Shown here: piece by piece, positions 34,532-43,407 of the stretch
How positions within the stretch are numbered: the first letter of the stretch is position 1
How the letters are laid out: the number at the start of each line of letters is the position of its first letter
From: an uncultured Muribaculaceae bacterium
GTDB lineage: Bacteria > Bacteroidota > Bacteroidia > Bacteroidales > Muribaculaceae
Assembly: GCA_910579675.1 (NCBI GenBank)
Contig: CAJTUF010000001.1
Location: 1 to 64,000 of the forward strand
Length of the DNA: 64,000 bases
Reading direction: 5' to 3'
Program-made: the position numbers and the translations under genes
Notes under the pieces: model-generated
The model's input: the letters and a program-made list of their open reading frames with translations, nothing else
What the model was told of the DNA's origin: nothing
The model's database searches: none

Positions 34532-35638
34532 TCAAATATACGGAGCAAGATCTGAGGAAAGACGCGATATGTCGTCGACTCTCTCCTTGATGTCGCCATC
34601 GCGCCCTATGATAAATGTGGCCGGCACGGAAGTCACATTGTAGCGGAGGAGATTGGTTGTGCCATCGGCTGTGCTGTTGTAGACCGTGATCCACGGCAGA
34701 TTGCGGGCACTCTGCTTCCAAAGATATTCGTCGGCATCGACCGACACCTGAAAGATTTCAAGACCCTGGGAGTGATATTTCTCATAAGCCTTGTTGAGCG
34801 CCAGATTGACGGCAGGCGACCCCTCAGCACCATACACGGTGAAGTTGAGCACCACGGGATTGCCTTTTGAACACACATCGGCGAGACTGTGGAGCTTACC
34901 TTTCTCATCGTAGAGGCTTATATCGAGCACTCCGATTGCATTGGCCTGAATGGTATCGACAGCCGCCGAGGATACCGGCGGAGCCAGACGCGAGCGGTTG
35001 GAGGTATAGAGGTTGGCGAGATAGGCTGTGCGCGGATCAAGCGGACGCTTCTCACTGAAGGCATTTGCCACAGCGCCTATGATGCGGAGGTCGAGCTTAT
35101 TGTTTGGGTCAAATATCGAGCGGCCAGCTATCTTTTTGTTGATAATATAATAAGCCACTATGCCCGATGGATCGCTGAGGAGTTGAGTCCCGAGATCACG
35201 CTTGAGAAGCGAATCGGTCACGGCTGCGGCGCCAAGACGGTTGGCTACATCTATGAGCTTTCGGTCTACAGCCATGAGCGACTCTGCGGCCTGACTGCCT
35301 GCCAGAGTATAGTCGGTGTCGAAAGCCGAGGCGCTGGCATTGACCGTCACCGTCTCGATGGAGTCGATAGGGAAATAAAGGGTGCGGTCGGCCAGACGCA
35401 GACAGTATATGTCGGGATATCCGGCAGCCTCACGCGTAAACTTGAAATTGCCCGCCCCCTTGAGAACAACAGTGTCGAGGGGATACCAATGGCCGTTGTG
35501 TGAGGCTTCGAGCACGAGCGCCTGATTGTCGGCGCCATCTATGGTGCCATCTACGGTCCATGTGTTGCTCTGGGTGCATGAGGCGAGCATTGCCGCGGCC
35601 GCTGCGGTGAGGAGGAGTTTTATCGTGTTGGAGATCAT
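34532..35638 (-). CDS. DUF4369/thioredoxin-like lipoprotein lacking CxxC
   Basis: The 368-residue protein has a lipoprotein signal (LLTAAAAAMLASC), an N-terminal DUF4369 beta domain (WTVDGTIDGADNQALVLEAS) and a C-terminal thioredoxin-like domain. In the latter, NPVVLNFTVYGAEGSPAVN occupies the active-site position: the expected WCxxC is replaced by VYGAEG, so there are no redox cysteines there. The later cis-Pro region (NVTSVPATFIIGRDG) is intact. Usual DUF4369 thioredoxins assist periplasmic disulfide chemistry; this one probably cannot. I chose ATG 35638. It follows smpB by 72 bases. Confidence 0.78.
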   Translation of the reverse strand: MISNTIKLLLTAAAAAMLASCTQSNTWTVDGTIDGADNQALVLEASHNGHWYPLDTVVLKGAGNFKFTREAAGYPDIYCLRLADRTLYFPIDSIETVTVNASASAFDTDYTLAGSQAAESLMAVDRKLIDVANRLGAAAVTDSLLKRDLGTQLLSDPSGIVAYYIINKKIAGRSIFDPNNKLDLRIIGAVANAFSEKRPLDPRTAYLANLYTSNRSRLAPPVSSAAVDTIQANAIGVLDISLYDEKGKLHSLADVCSKGNPVVLNFTVYGAEGSPAVNLALNKAYEKYHSQGLEIFQVSVDADEYLWKQSARNLPWITVYNSTADGTTNLLRYNVTSVPATFIIGRDGDIKERVDDISRLSSDLAPYI

Positions 35639-35710
35639 TTGAGTGCTGATTATTGAATTAGAGTACAAAAATATGCAAAAAAGCTGTCACGACCAAATCG
35701 GGAACTCGCC

Positions 35711-36166
35711 TCAGCGCTCGAAGGCTCGGGCTATGGCGCGCTTGTCGTCGCGCTCCTTTATGCTCTGTCGCTTGTCATATTCCTTTTTACCTCGCGCCAC
35801 TCCGATCACAAGTTTGGCAAGCCCACGGTCGTTGACAAAGAGTCGCAGAGGCACGATAGTGAAGCCCGATTCCTTTCCGGTCTTCTCAAGGGTGCGGATC
35901 TCCTTGCGCGAGAGGAGCAGCTTGCGGTCGCGGCGGGTAGAGTGGTTATTGTAGGATCCGTAGAAATACTCGGCGATATACATATTCTTCACCCACACCT
36001 CTCCACGGTCAACGTAGCAGAAGGTGTCGGCAAGACTCGCCTTACCCTGGCGGATCGATTTGATCTCGGTGCCGGTGAGCACGATGCCCGCCGTGAAAGT
36101 ATCGCCGATCGCATAATCAAATGTTGCGCGGCGGTTTTTTATATTAACGTCAGACGACTTTCTCAT
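35711..36166 (-). CDS. smpB: SsrA-binding protein SmpB
   Basis: The 151-residue protein binds tmRNA and carries it to stalled ribosomes. The OB core has DYAIGDTFTAGIVLTGTEIKS and the conserved KASLADTFCYV and GEVWVKNMYIAEY. The C-terminal tail is basic (KKEYDKRQSIKERDDKRAIAR), as needed in the empty mRNA channel. Its partner ssrA is also in this window, at 62517. It overlaps the upstream Yip1-like gene by four bases. Confidence 0.95.
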   Translation of the reverse strand: MRKSSDVNIKNRRATFDYAIGDTFTAGIVLTGTEIKSIRQGKASLADTFCYVDRGEVWVKNMYIAEYFYGSYNNHSTRRDRKLLLSRKEIRTLEKTGKESGFTIVPLRLFVNDRGLAKLVIGVARGKKEYDKRQSIKERDDKRAIARAFER

Positions 36167-36699
36167 AACATCATTATTAGCAGAGGGGGCACTATGACCG
36201 ACACGACAGCCAGGATGACAAACACCACCGACTTGCCGGGCATGACCCTAAGGAAATGTTCGGCCCGCCACATGATTATGGCGAGATAGACATACAGGAA
36301 ATTAACTATCGCAAAATCCGACGGCAGACAATTGCGTACCAGCCCCACCATGGCCATCAGTCCCGTCATGCACACCGCAAAGAGGTGTATGTCGCGCTGC
36401 GATGCCTCGCGTCCGGGCAGGGATATGCGCGGCAGACAGGTGGTGAGGGCGAAGATGGTGATGAAATATCCCGCAAAGTAAGCTCCGAAGCGCAATATTG
36501 CAGCAATGATGAGCGCCACGGCCGATACACCGGGATGATAGACCACGGTCATGAATGTGGTCAGCGCCGCCACACCGGCGAGCGGATAAAGCCCGCGGCG
36601 GGCCAGATCGTCGGGCTCGGATGTGTCGGCCGACACATCTTCCCATCCCTGCTTCGGGGCAAGGAACAATTGCAAAAGGAGCTTCAGATAGCGACGCAT
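36163..36699 (-). CDS. Yip1-family membrane protein
   Basis: The 178-residue protein has about five transmembrane helices and resembles Yip1/DUF1282 proteins of Bacteroidales (LFLAPKQGWEDVS at the N-terminus is typical). The function is not known. It is the first gene of the short smpB run. Confidence 0.72.
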   Translation of the reverse strand: MRRYLKLLLQLFLAPKQGWEDVSADTSEPDDLARRGLYPLAGVAALTTFMTVVYHPGVSAVALIIAAILRFGAYFAGYFITIFALTTCLPRISLPGREASQRDIHLFAVCMTGLMAMVGLVRNCLPSDFAIVNFLYVYLAIIMWRAEHFLRVMPGKSVVFVILAVVSVIVPPLLIMML

Positions 36700-36863
36700 C
36701 GTCGGAGGGGTCGGGGGTATGCTGGAGAGGTTGGTTGATAATTTTGAATCACAAAATTACAAAAAAGCGCTTAACAATCGACCGAAAATGCCTATTTTTG
36801 TGGCCGAGTTTTGCACAAATTCAAAGGCCCAGAGCCATATGCATCATCAAATATACCATTAAT

Positions 36864-37292
36864 ATGCTCCGCACCATCCTTTCAATATCAGGCCGCCCCG
36901 GCCTCTATCGCCTTGTCAATCAGGGCAAGAACATGCTCATCGTGGAAAACCTGGCCGACCGTCGCCGCACTCCCGCCTATGCTCACGACAAAGTGGTGTC
37001 GCTCGGCGACATTTCCATCTACACCTATGGCGACGACAAGCCTCTGCCCGAAGTGCTCGAGGCTCTCAAGGCCAAGACTGATGCCCAGCCCGTCGACCTC
37101 AAAGCCATAGGCAGCGACGACAACATTCGCGAATATTTTGGCGAAGTGCTTCCCGACTATGACCGCGAGCGCGTATACACCGCCGACATCAAGAAACTCA
37201 TCAAATGGTACAACCAACTCATTGCTGCCGGTATCACCGACTTTGTCAAGAGCGAGGAAGCTGCCGAGGCTCCCGAAGCCGCTGCTGAATAA
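36864..37292 (+). CDS. DUF5606 family protein
   Basis: The 142-residue protein begins ILSISGRPGLYRLVNQGKN and continues with AYAHDKVVSLGDISIYT, which is characteristic of DUF5606, a conserved Bacteroidota family of unknown function. A second conserved part is REYFGEVLPDYDRERVYTADIKKLIKWYN. The last 15 residues are Glu/Ala rich and probably disordered. A -7-like TATTTTTG lies at 36793-36800. It is divergent from the smpB run, and the ATG at 36864 fits the family start. Confidence 0.82.
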   Translation: MLRTILSISGRPGLYRLVNQGKNMLIVENLADRRRTPAYAHDKVVSLGDISIYTYGDDKPLPEVLEALKAKTDAQPVDLKAIGSDDNIREYFGEVLPDYDRERVYTADIKKLIKWYNQLIAAGITDFVKSEEAAEAPEAAAE

Positions 37293-37358
37293 TATAGATA
37301 GCAGCCGGCACCCACCTCTGCTGTTCAGTCCCACCCTCCCTTACTCCCCCCACTCCGC

Positions 37359-38048
37359 TTGATTCACCGTCATTTCTCTTCTTCCGACTCAGTGGTCGAC
37401 CTCATCGCAGAAGACTACAATGTAGTGCCTCTGCTGAGCCGTTTTTCCATACCCCTCGGCTTCGGCGAAAAGTCGATAGCCGAGGTGTGTGGAGAGGCCG
37501 GCATCGACCCCGATATATTTCTCCTGATAGTCAATTTCACCCTTACAGGACATATCGAGAGTGCCCGCCCCGAATATGCTTCGGGAATAGTTGATTTCCT
37601 ATTCAACTCCCATTCATATTTCCTCACCTACAAGCTACCCCACATACGAGTCAACCTGCTGGCCGCCCTCGACGCCCACCACAGCGACATCAATCCGGCC
37701 ATAGTGCAGTTTTTCGACGACTATGTGGATCATGTCAAAAAACACTTTGCCTATGAGGAGCGCAATGTATTTCCTTATATCCGCGCTTTGGTAGCCCAAA
37801 AGCCTGGGGCAACATCTTCTTACAGCATCGAGCGCTTCAAAAACCATCACGACCGCATCGCCGAGAAGATTTCGGAGCTGAAAAACATCATCCTCCGCTA
37901 TTATGTCACCTCGGTGCCCAATCTTATGTATGACGTCTTGGTGGATCTTTTCACCGCCGAGAGCGATCTGCAAAACCACAACGACATCGAAAACTTCATC
38001 CTCATCCCTCTGGCCTCAGAGCTTGAGGCCAAGGCTTCAAAACAATGA
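37359..38048 (+). CDS. Hemerythrin-like di-iron protein (candidate redox/NO sensor)
   Basis: The 229-residue protein has an N-terminal ScdA/RIC-like helix region (LLSRFSIPLGFGEKSIAEVCGEAGID) and a hemerythrin-like four-helix body. Candidate iron ligands are H in SHSYFLTYKLPHIR, H in DHVKKHFAYEERNVFPY, H in KNHHDRIAEKI and H in LQNHNDIENFILIP. RIC/YtfE proteins repair Fe-S clusters under nitrosative stress. The start is uncertain: a TTG at 37359 or a GTG at 37392, as no ATG fits. It shares four bases (ATGA) with the LuxR-type regulator that follows, so the two are probably made together. Confidence 0.72.
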   Translation: MIHRHFSSSDSVVDLIAEDYNVVPLLSRFSIPLGFGEKSIAEVCGEAGIDPDIFLLIVNFTLTGHIESARPEYASGIVDFLFNSHSYFLTYKLPHIRVNLLAALDAHHSDINPAIVQFFDDYVDHVKKHFAYEERNVFPYIRALVAQKPGATSSYSIERFKNHHDRIAEKISELKNIILRYYVTSVPNLMYDVLVDLFTAESDLQNHNDIENFILIPLASELEAKASKQ

Positions 38049-38656
38049 CCAAGCGCAGAGCCACAATCCTGATATCAGTCTCATCGGCCATCATCGAACA
38101 TGGTTTACGAGCCATTGCAGCCGGCATAGCAGAATGGGATGTGGCCATCGAGACAGCCCGTGCTGCCGACGCAGCCGAATCAATAGCACGACTCCGGCCA
38201 TCGCTGCTCATCACTGAGCCCCTCGCCATCTCGCCTGCCGAGATCGACCACCTTCGCACCCTCGGCACCGAACGTATGCGCGTGGCGGCTGTCTACACGT
38301 CGGCTCTTCCAGCCGACGTCGCAGGGGTCTACGATTCAGCTATAAGCATATACTCAACCCCCGACAGTATCGTTGACCTTATCACCGACGTGGCCGCCAA
38401 AGCCCGCATGGCCGACAATCAGATGGCCGACAGCGACGACCGCCGCGAGCTCTCACCCCGCGAGAAAGATGTAGTGGTGGGAGTGGTCCGCGGATTGTCC
38501 AACAAGGAAATAGCAGCGGCAATGGGCGTATCGGTCAACACCGTCACTACCCATCGCCGCAACATTGCCGCCAAGCTTAAAATACATTCGCCTGCCGGCC
38601 TGACGATCTATGCCATTGTGTCGAAGCTCGTGGCTCTCGATGAAGTGGCCCTCTGA
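38045..38656 (+). CDS. LuxR-type regulator with degenerate receiver
   Basis: The 203-residue protein ends in a LuxR/GerE helix-turn-helix (ELSPREKDVVVGVVRGLSNK then VSVNTVTTHRRNIAAKL). Its N-terminal 120 residues look like a receiver fold, but the phosphoacceptor Asp is missing: the expected position reads SLLITEPLAI. The usual acidic pair near the start is also absent (ILISVSSAII). So phosphorylation is unlikely, and the activating signal may come from the coupled hemerythrin-like protein. Target genes are unknown. It is followed after 9 bases by a convergent acyltransferase gene. Confidence 0.78.
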   Translation: MTKRRATILISVSSAIIEHGLRAIAAGIAEWDVAIETARAADAAESIARLRPSLLITEPLAISPAEIDHLRTLGTERMRVAAVYTSALPADVAGVYDSAISIYSTPDSIVDLITDVAAKARMADNQMADSDDRRELSPREKDVVVGVVRGLSNKEIAAAMGVSVNTVTTHRRNIAAKLKIHSPAGLTIYAIVSKLVALDEVAL

Positions 38657-38665
38657 CGACAGGCC

Positions 38666-39847
38666 TCAAGCAACAAGCCGGCGCGTCACGCTCCATCGCG
38701 ACATCAGCCATGTCAGAGCGGTGGCTATGACAAATGTCAGCGCGCCCCCTGCTATTATTCTTACAGCTGGCGCAAGCGCAGGAGTGTCGAGCCAGTCGTA
38801 AGTGAGATACTCAAACGGGAAATGACACAGATAGATGCCAAATGTCAGAGCCGCCAGCTTATTGAGTTTGAGCCCACAGCTACAGTTTCCCAGCCTCTGC
38901 ATTGCCGCAAAGATCGGAAAAGTCATCATCCACACATTGAGCCCGCAGAAATACCATATCATCTCCAGATAAGCATAATTGCCGGGGTAGTAAATCTGTA
39001 TCACCAAAAATCCGGCAAAGGTGATGGCATAGCCCGCTACAAACATCGGCGTGAGCACCCCCACCATCTTGCGCCTGCTCCAGTCGAGCGGCCACCGATT
39101 GAGATAATAAGCAAGCACCATATATCCCGCAAAACCCGACATATAATAAAACATGCCGTAGGGATTCCAGTCACACTCGCCCCATATACCCATATGGCCA
39201 TAGTTGCCGACATAGCCGAGCAGTGGAGCCGCCATGCGCACCCACGGCAGAAGCATCGCACACACCCATATCACCAGCAGCAGCTTGATATCGCGCCGCG
39301 AGGCTGTGCGGAGCCATCCATCGATCACCGGGATCACCAGATAGAGCCCCACCAGCATATAAAGATACCATAGAGGCGTGGTGTCGTAGTTGAAATTAAT
39401 CATCCATGTGGTGAGCTTGGTCCATAGCGCCGACACGGTGTAGCCCTCGGCCGACAACAACGCATTGGCCGTCGACGGATTGACCGAAGTGTAGTAAAAC
39501 CACATCATGACCGGCAGCGCAAGCGACCAGAACACCAGCGGCAACACAAGACGACCTATCCGCTTGCGGTAAAAACCGGCAGCCGACACCGGCTCCCGAA
39601 GAGGCATCAGAACCACAGCGCTCATCATCACAAACAGCGGCACACTGGCACGCATGAGACTCCCGATAGCCACACCCGACAGAAACGCAGTGCGGTCGGC
39701 CTCAAACTGACCCACAAAAGCATCACAAGCATGGGCCATCACCACCATCAGACACGCCAGAACTCGTAGCGTATCTACCCACGCGACATGCTCGCGCGCT
39801 CCTATCGTGGCCGTCGGAGCTCCTGTAATAATTGTAGAATTTGCCAT
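38666..39847 (-). CDS. Acyltransferase family 3 membrane protein
   Basis: The 393-residue polytopic protein resembles OafA/YrhL-type O-acyltransferases: WVDTLRVLACLMVVMAHACD near the start supplies the conserved R and H, followed by about ten hydrophobic helices and FGIYLCHFPFEYL near the C-terminus. Such proteins acetylate sugars of surface glycans. I chose ATG 39847 because a promoter-like TTG-N20-TATATTTG (39855-39885 on the minus strand) ends only 8 bases upstream, implying a very short or leaderless mRNA if real. A longer frame to 40045 would be read through this promoter. Confidence 0.8.
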   Translation of the reverse strand: MANSTIITGAPTATIGAREHVAWVDTLRVLACLMVVMAHACDAFVGQFEADRTAFLSGVAIGSLMRASVPLFVMMSAVVLMPLREPVSAAGFYRKRIGRLVLPLVFWSLALPVMMWFYYTSVNPSTANALLSAEGYTVSALWTKLTTWMINFNYDTTPLWYLYMLVGLYLVIPVIDGWLRTASRRDIKLLLVIWVCAMLLPWVRMAAPLLGYVGNYGHMGIWGECDWNPYGMFYYMSGFAGYMVLAYYLNRWPLDWSRRKMVGVLTPMFVAGYAITFAGFLVIQIYYPGNYAYLEMIWYFCGLNVWMMTFPIFAAMQRLGNCSCGLKLNKLAALTFGIYLCHFPFEYLTYDWLDTPALAPAVRIIAGGALTFVIATALTWLMSRWSVTRRLVA

Positions 39848-39929
39848 ATGAACGCAAATATAGCCACTTTGCCTGAACCTCGCAACAATGCCGCCCATCT
39901 TGACGTTATTACACAAACAAGTATTACCC

Positions 39930-40367
39930 ATGACCAGAATCAGACAGATATTCATCGCACTCCTTCCCTTGCTGATGCTCATCGGCAGTTGCGGCCACTC
40001 TCCCTGGGACGATATGCCCGACGCCGTGGCCAGCTTTGTCGACAACTATTTCAATGAAGGCAAAGTAGGCGAAGCCGTCGAGACATCCAACGGATTTGTC
40101 GTCACCTTTACCAACGGCCCCCAGATAACATTCAACTCCGACAACGAATGGACCGACATCAACGGTCGCGGCGAAACACTGCCTAAAATACTCATCACTG
40201 ACCAACTCCCCCAGAAGGTTGTGGATTACCTCACCTCCATGGAACTGCTCAACGGAGTGTATCGGATCCAACGAGGATGGCATTACCTGAGAGTCGACCT
40301 ATCCGACAGCTATTTCACTTACGACGATCAAACAGGCCAGATCACCTATCCCGAAGTCAAGCATTGA
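39930..40367 (+). CDS. PepSY-like (DUF2874) lipoprotein
   Basis: The 145-residue protein has a lipoprotein signal with lipobox LIGSC, followed by a PepSY-like beta-lactamase-inhibitor fold (ITFNSDNEWTDINGRGETLPK, then LPQKVVDYLTSM). Family members are periplasmic and common in Bacteroidales, with no settled role. I chose ATG 39930, the first that opens with a signal peptide. It stands alone before tRNA-Ser(UGA). Confidence 0.72.
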   Translation: MTRIRQIFIALLPLLMLIGSCGHSPWDDMPDAVASFVDNYFNEGKVGEAVETSNGFVVTFTNGPQITFNSDNEWTDINGRGETLPKILITDQLPQKVVDYLTSMELLNGVYRIQRGWHYLRVDLSDSYFTYDDQTGQITYPEVKH

Positions 40368-40419
40368 CACCTCTTCACAACAAATATTGAGATGGATTAT
40401 TGAAAAAAACGCCCCGAGA

Positions 40420-40451
40420 GTTGCACACCACAGAAAAAAAGCATAACTTTG
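40420..40451 (+). promoter_or_regulatory. Promoter for tRNA-Ser(UGA)
   Basis: GTTG (40420-40423), 20 bases, then TAACTTTG (40444-40451). The predicted start lies about 30 bases upstream of the mature tRNA. Confidence 0.7.
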
Positions 40452-40489
40452 CACTCACAAATCACGACGGACATATCCGTCACCATCAA

Positions 40490-40577
<88 letters not shown>

Positions 40578-40587
40578 AAAGGCAGAT

Positions 40588-40624
40588 AAAAGTCCTGTAA
40601 GTAGCTTACTTACAGGACTTTTTC
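40588..40624 (+). terminator. Terminator of tRNA-Ser(UGA)
   Basis: AAAAGTCCTGTAAGTA-GCT-TACTTACAGGACTTTTT is a perfect hairpin with a T-rich tail. Confidence 0.9.
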
Positions 40625-41407
40625 TTTTTAGGCATTGTCTGAAAATGCCATAAAAACGCCCCGTTTTGACATAGTTGTGCTACAGCCGTGCTACACAAAC
40701 CTGCTACACGAAAAATGTGGTACGGAATGAGATATCTAATTGATATGGCGCAATTTGGCAGACTTTTGTCTGCTCAATATCTAAAAGTAGTCTATACCTT
40801 TGCAGCTGCTTCAACGTGACTATTGCTGAAACCCGACAGTAAAATCGCTGCAAGCTAAGGCTCGCATAAAAAAAACAGATTAAGCCATCAGGAATTATGA
40901 GAAATATGGGGAACATATATGAATATGATCACCCCATATGGAAAAGGGGGCTATCCAATCGCGGACAACTCCCTCCTCCTTCGTGATTATTAAAATGATA
41001 GTATTGATTGATAGGACTGTGAATGTTGATGCGAAACTAATATTTCTCCTTGATGTGTGAATGATTATTCCCGTAGATTATCCAGTAGATATTAAACTTC
41101 GGCAAAGTTATGCCCAAACCAACTGATTACGACTACAATAATTTCGGCATATTTATCATTTTTTACCGTTTCAGCATCCAAGCCATGCATAATGTGCCGT
41201 CTTCACGGATCATCAAGCGCCTCCGCTTCAGGCTATATGCTTATAAGATGACAGGGCGTGGTGCAGTCAACAACCTGTTTTTTCGCACTGGAAGATCAAA
41301 AATCACGTAACTACGCAAAAACATTGCGCAGCTGAGGCCTAATTTTGCATCGTCAACATCGCCAAGGCTGGCAGGAAGCCACTAACACGATTAAAAAAGA
41401 TGCTATA
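40625..41407. other. AT-rich islet spacer without a convincing gene
   Basis: Apart from the spaced repeats, I see no supported CDS. Isolated TAnnTTTG matches occur: TACCTTTG at 40795-40802 (plus), TAACTTTG at 41110-41103 (minus) and TAATTTTG at 41340-41347 (plus, before the next gene). A 66-codon frame at 41110-41310 has no family features and is doubtful. Base composition is lower in GC than the flanks by eye. Confidence 0.5.
40677..40709 (+). repeat. Three spaced GTGCTACA repeats 3' of tRNA-Ser
   Basis: GTGCTACA at 40677, GTGCTACAC at 40688 and cTGCTACAC at 40701, spaced 11 to 13 bases, about one helical turn. The position just after a tRNA terminator suits arm-type integrase or excisionase sites of a mobile element end. 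No integrase gene remains in the window. Confidence 0.5.
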
Positions 41408-42298
41408 ATGAAAAAGGATATGATTTTCTTCTCAACCGAAGGTAAGGGCCTGACATCCACGTCGGCCAACCACATCGCCAATCTGGCTAAGGAAATGGTG
41501 CGCGAAATCGAAACATTTGTTTCCGGACTCACGCTCTATTCAACTTCAGTGGTGCTCATCGGCAATGACAACGTCAATATCATCAACGAAGGCGATACAG
41601 CCGAGGCCCTTGACAAGGTCAAAACCCAACTCCACACCATAGCAAAAGCAAATTCGCTTATTGCATGGCTACGCGAGGCCATCAAAGCAAAAGAGCGACT
41701 TCAGAAAGAGGTAGAGGATCTTTCAATCGATGAGTACATGAAGCTCCATGGGATTGAAAAACCGAAACTCCCTAAGAAAGGCACAGCTCTGACCGAAGAT
41801 GAATACTACGCTTCGCTCTCACTTGACGAGCGCAACCGATTTTATTCGCTGGAAGCACTTGCCGCTGTACTTGGCAAGGCTGTGCACCCCAACGGAAGTA
41901 TTGCCAATGCGCGGGAGCAGCTCAACAAGCGACTAAAAAATCCCAACACGGTTGAAGGTAATGGCCGCGATGCCCTCATATATTCCTATGCTCCCACCGT
42001 AGATGTTTCGCGGGTCGACGAGATATATTTCTCTGTGCAGAAGGAATTCCGCGAAATACAGGCTTCACTAAACGCTATCAAGTTTGACTGCCTGAAAGCG
42101 GTGAAAGAGTCGGAGATTGAGGTTCAGACGGCATTTGCTGATGCTAATGCCAAATATCAGGCCGAACTCACTCGTATTCAAGACGAAATGTCGACCTTCC
42201 AAAAGAAAAGAGTAAGAGAAATCGGCAACTTAAAGATAGTCATTCCCGACTCCCTTATGGGTGTATACGACGAAGTAGCCCATCTCGGAAAGAAGTAG
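41408..42298 (+). CDS. Unrecognised coiled-coil protein in tRNA-linked islet
   Basis: I do not recognise this 296-residue protein. It is hydrophilic, with no signal peptide or transmembrane helix, so it is probably cytosolic. Long charged helices are visible: LIAWLREAIKAKERLQKEVED near residue 90 and FADANAKYQAELTRIQDEMS near 252. A linker EKPKLPKKGTALTEDEYYAS separates the halves. The protein is low in Cys and rich in Lys and Glu, unlike the neighbouring Ala/Arg-rich proteins, which hints at transfer. I chose ATG 41408; a -7-like TAATTTTG lies 61 bases upstream. No phage, toxin or nuclease motif is visible. Confidence 0.65.
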   Translation: MKKDMIFFSTEGKGLTSTSANHIANLAKEMVREIETFVSGLTLYSTSVVLIGNDNVNIINEGDTAEALDKVKTQLHTIAKANSLIAWLREAIKAKERLQKEVEDLSIDEYMKLHGIEKPKLPKKGTALTEDEYYASLSLDERNRFYSLEALAAVLGKAVHPNGSIANAREQLNKRLKNPNTVEGNGRDALIYSYAPTVDVSRVDEIYFSVQKEFREIQASLNAIKFDCLKAVKESEIEVQTAFADANAKYQAELTRIQDEMSTFQKKRVREIGNLKIVIPDSLMGVYDEVAHLGKK

Positions 42299-42687
42299 TA
42301 GGAGCTGTAGGAGCCTGAGAATCCAATTGCGATGTAGGGCTCCGTATGTCGGAGGGCGACACCATTCAACATCTGGACTTCGCCGCCATATCGTATATGA
42401 CGGCTCACTGTCAAGAAAGATAGCACCTGTTATTTTGAAAACAGTATTTATCAAATTGTCCGGGACGGCAATACTCCTCATGTCGTATAACGAACCGACT
42501 GAGAAGCCCGAGAAGACTTGAGTGTCGGAGGCTGTTCTTGATTATTCTGCAGTCCTGGGGTCTCGTTTTAATTCTTGGTCTCGATTATGTTGGTTTCCGT
42601 CACCCGGCAACAGATCCTCGACGGGGGTGTGTCATAATTCATGGCACACCTTCCTTTTTTTCACAACCTCAACAATTGTATGGCAGC
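42299..42687. other. Gap with no recognised gene, ending in a plus-strand terminator
   Basis: Small frames exist on both strands but none shows family features. The presence of a strong plus-strand terminator at 42626-42661 suggests that transcription from the islet gene, or a separate short transcript, crosses this stretch. Confidence 0.4.
42626..42661 (+). terminator. Plus-strand terminator at the right edge of the islet
   Basis: GGTGTGTCAT-AATTC-ATGGCACACC forms a 10-bp stem (one G-U pair), followed by TTCCTTTTTTT. The T run is only on the plus strand. Confidence 0.75.
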
Positions 42688-43407
42688 TCATCTCAGATCA
42701 TACAGATTGAAGTCCATGGCCAGAGCGTCGAATACGAGCAAGCGGTCGACGAGAAGATCGCCGGCTCCTGTTATCACTTTCAGCACCTCTGTGGCTTGGA
42801 GCGACCCTGCCACACCTACCACCGTGTTGAGGATGCCTTTGAGAGCGCATCCTGTATCCGGTATCTTCTGATCATCGCCGAAAATATCTCTGAAAGTGGC
42901 CGATCCCGGCATCTGGGTAAACACCTGACCTCTGAAATGCTCTACAGCGGCATGCACCATAGACTTGCCCAGACGGTGGCAGGTGTCGCTCACCAGCAGG
43001 CGGGTGGCAAAGCGGTCGGTGCAGTCGGCCACAACATCGTAGGCGCCGATTATCGACTCGCAATTGTCGGTATTGATAAATGTGTTGTGGATCACCGTGG
43101 TCACAAAGGGATTGATTCGCGTCATGGCTCTCGAAGCGCTTTCGGCTTTTGGCAACGCAAGATCGGGAGTACCGTGGATAATCTGTCGCTGAAGATTGCT
43201 CAGCCCCACGGTGTCGGCATCGGCGATACCGATTGTGCCAACTCCCGCCGCGGCCAGATAAAGGGCCACCGGCGATCCGAGGCCACCGGCTCCCGCAATC
43301 AGCACCCTTGCATGCTGAATGGCCTGCTGTCCCGCCCGACCTATCTCTTTCAGATTTATATGCCCGCTATATCGGCAGGCAGCCTCACTATTGGTAATCT
43401 CCTTCAT
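42688..43407 (-). CDS. ThiF/MoeB/HesA-family adenylyltransferase
   Basis: The 239-residue protein resembles E1-like enzymes that adenylate the C-terminus of ubiquitin-fold sulfur carriers. The nucleotide loop is VLIAGAGGLGSPVALYL near residue 35, followed by IGIADADTVGLSNLQRQIIH, and CTDRFATR carries the downstream metal- or substrate-binding motif. The usual pair of CxxC zinc motifs is absent: the region reads GDDQKIPDTGCALKG. No ThiS or MoaD gene is beside it, so its carrier is unknown. It shares four bases with the upstream acetyltransferase gene. Confidence 0.83.
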   Translation of the reverse strand: MKEITNSEAACRYSGHINLKEIGRAGQQAIQHARVLIAGAGGLGSPVALYLAAAGVGTIGIADADTVGLSNLQRQIIHGTPDLALPKAESASRAMTRINPFVTTVIHNTFINTDNCESIIGAYDVVADCTDRFATRLLVSDTCHRLGKSMVHAAVEHFRGQVFTQMPGSATFRDIFGDDQKIPDTGCALKGILNTVVGVAGSLQATEVLKVITGAGDLLVDRLLVFDALAMDFNLYDLR

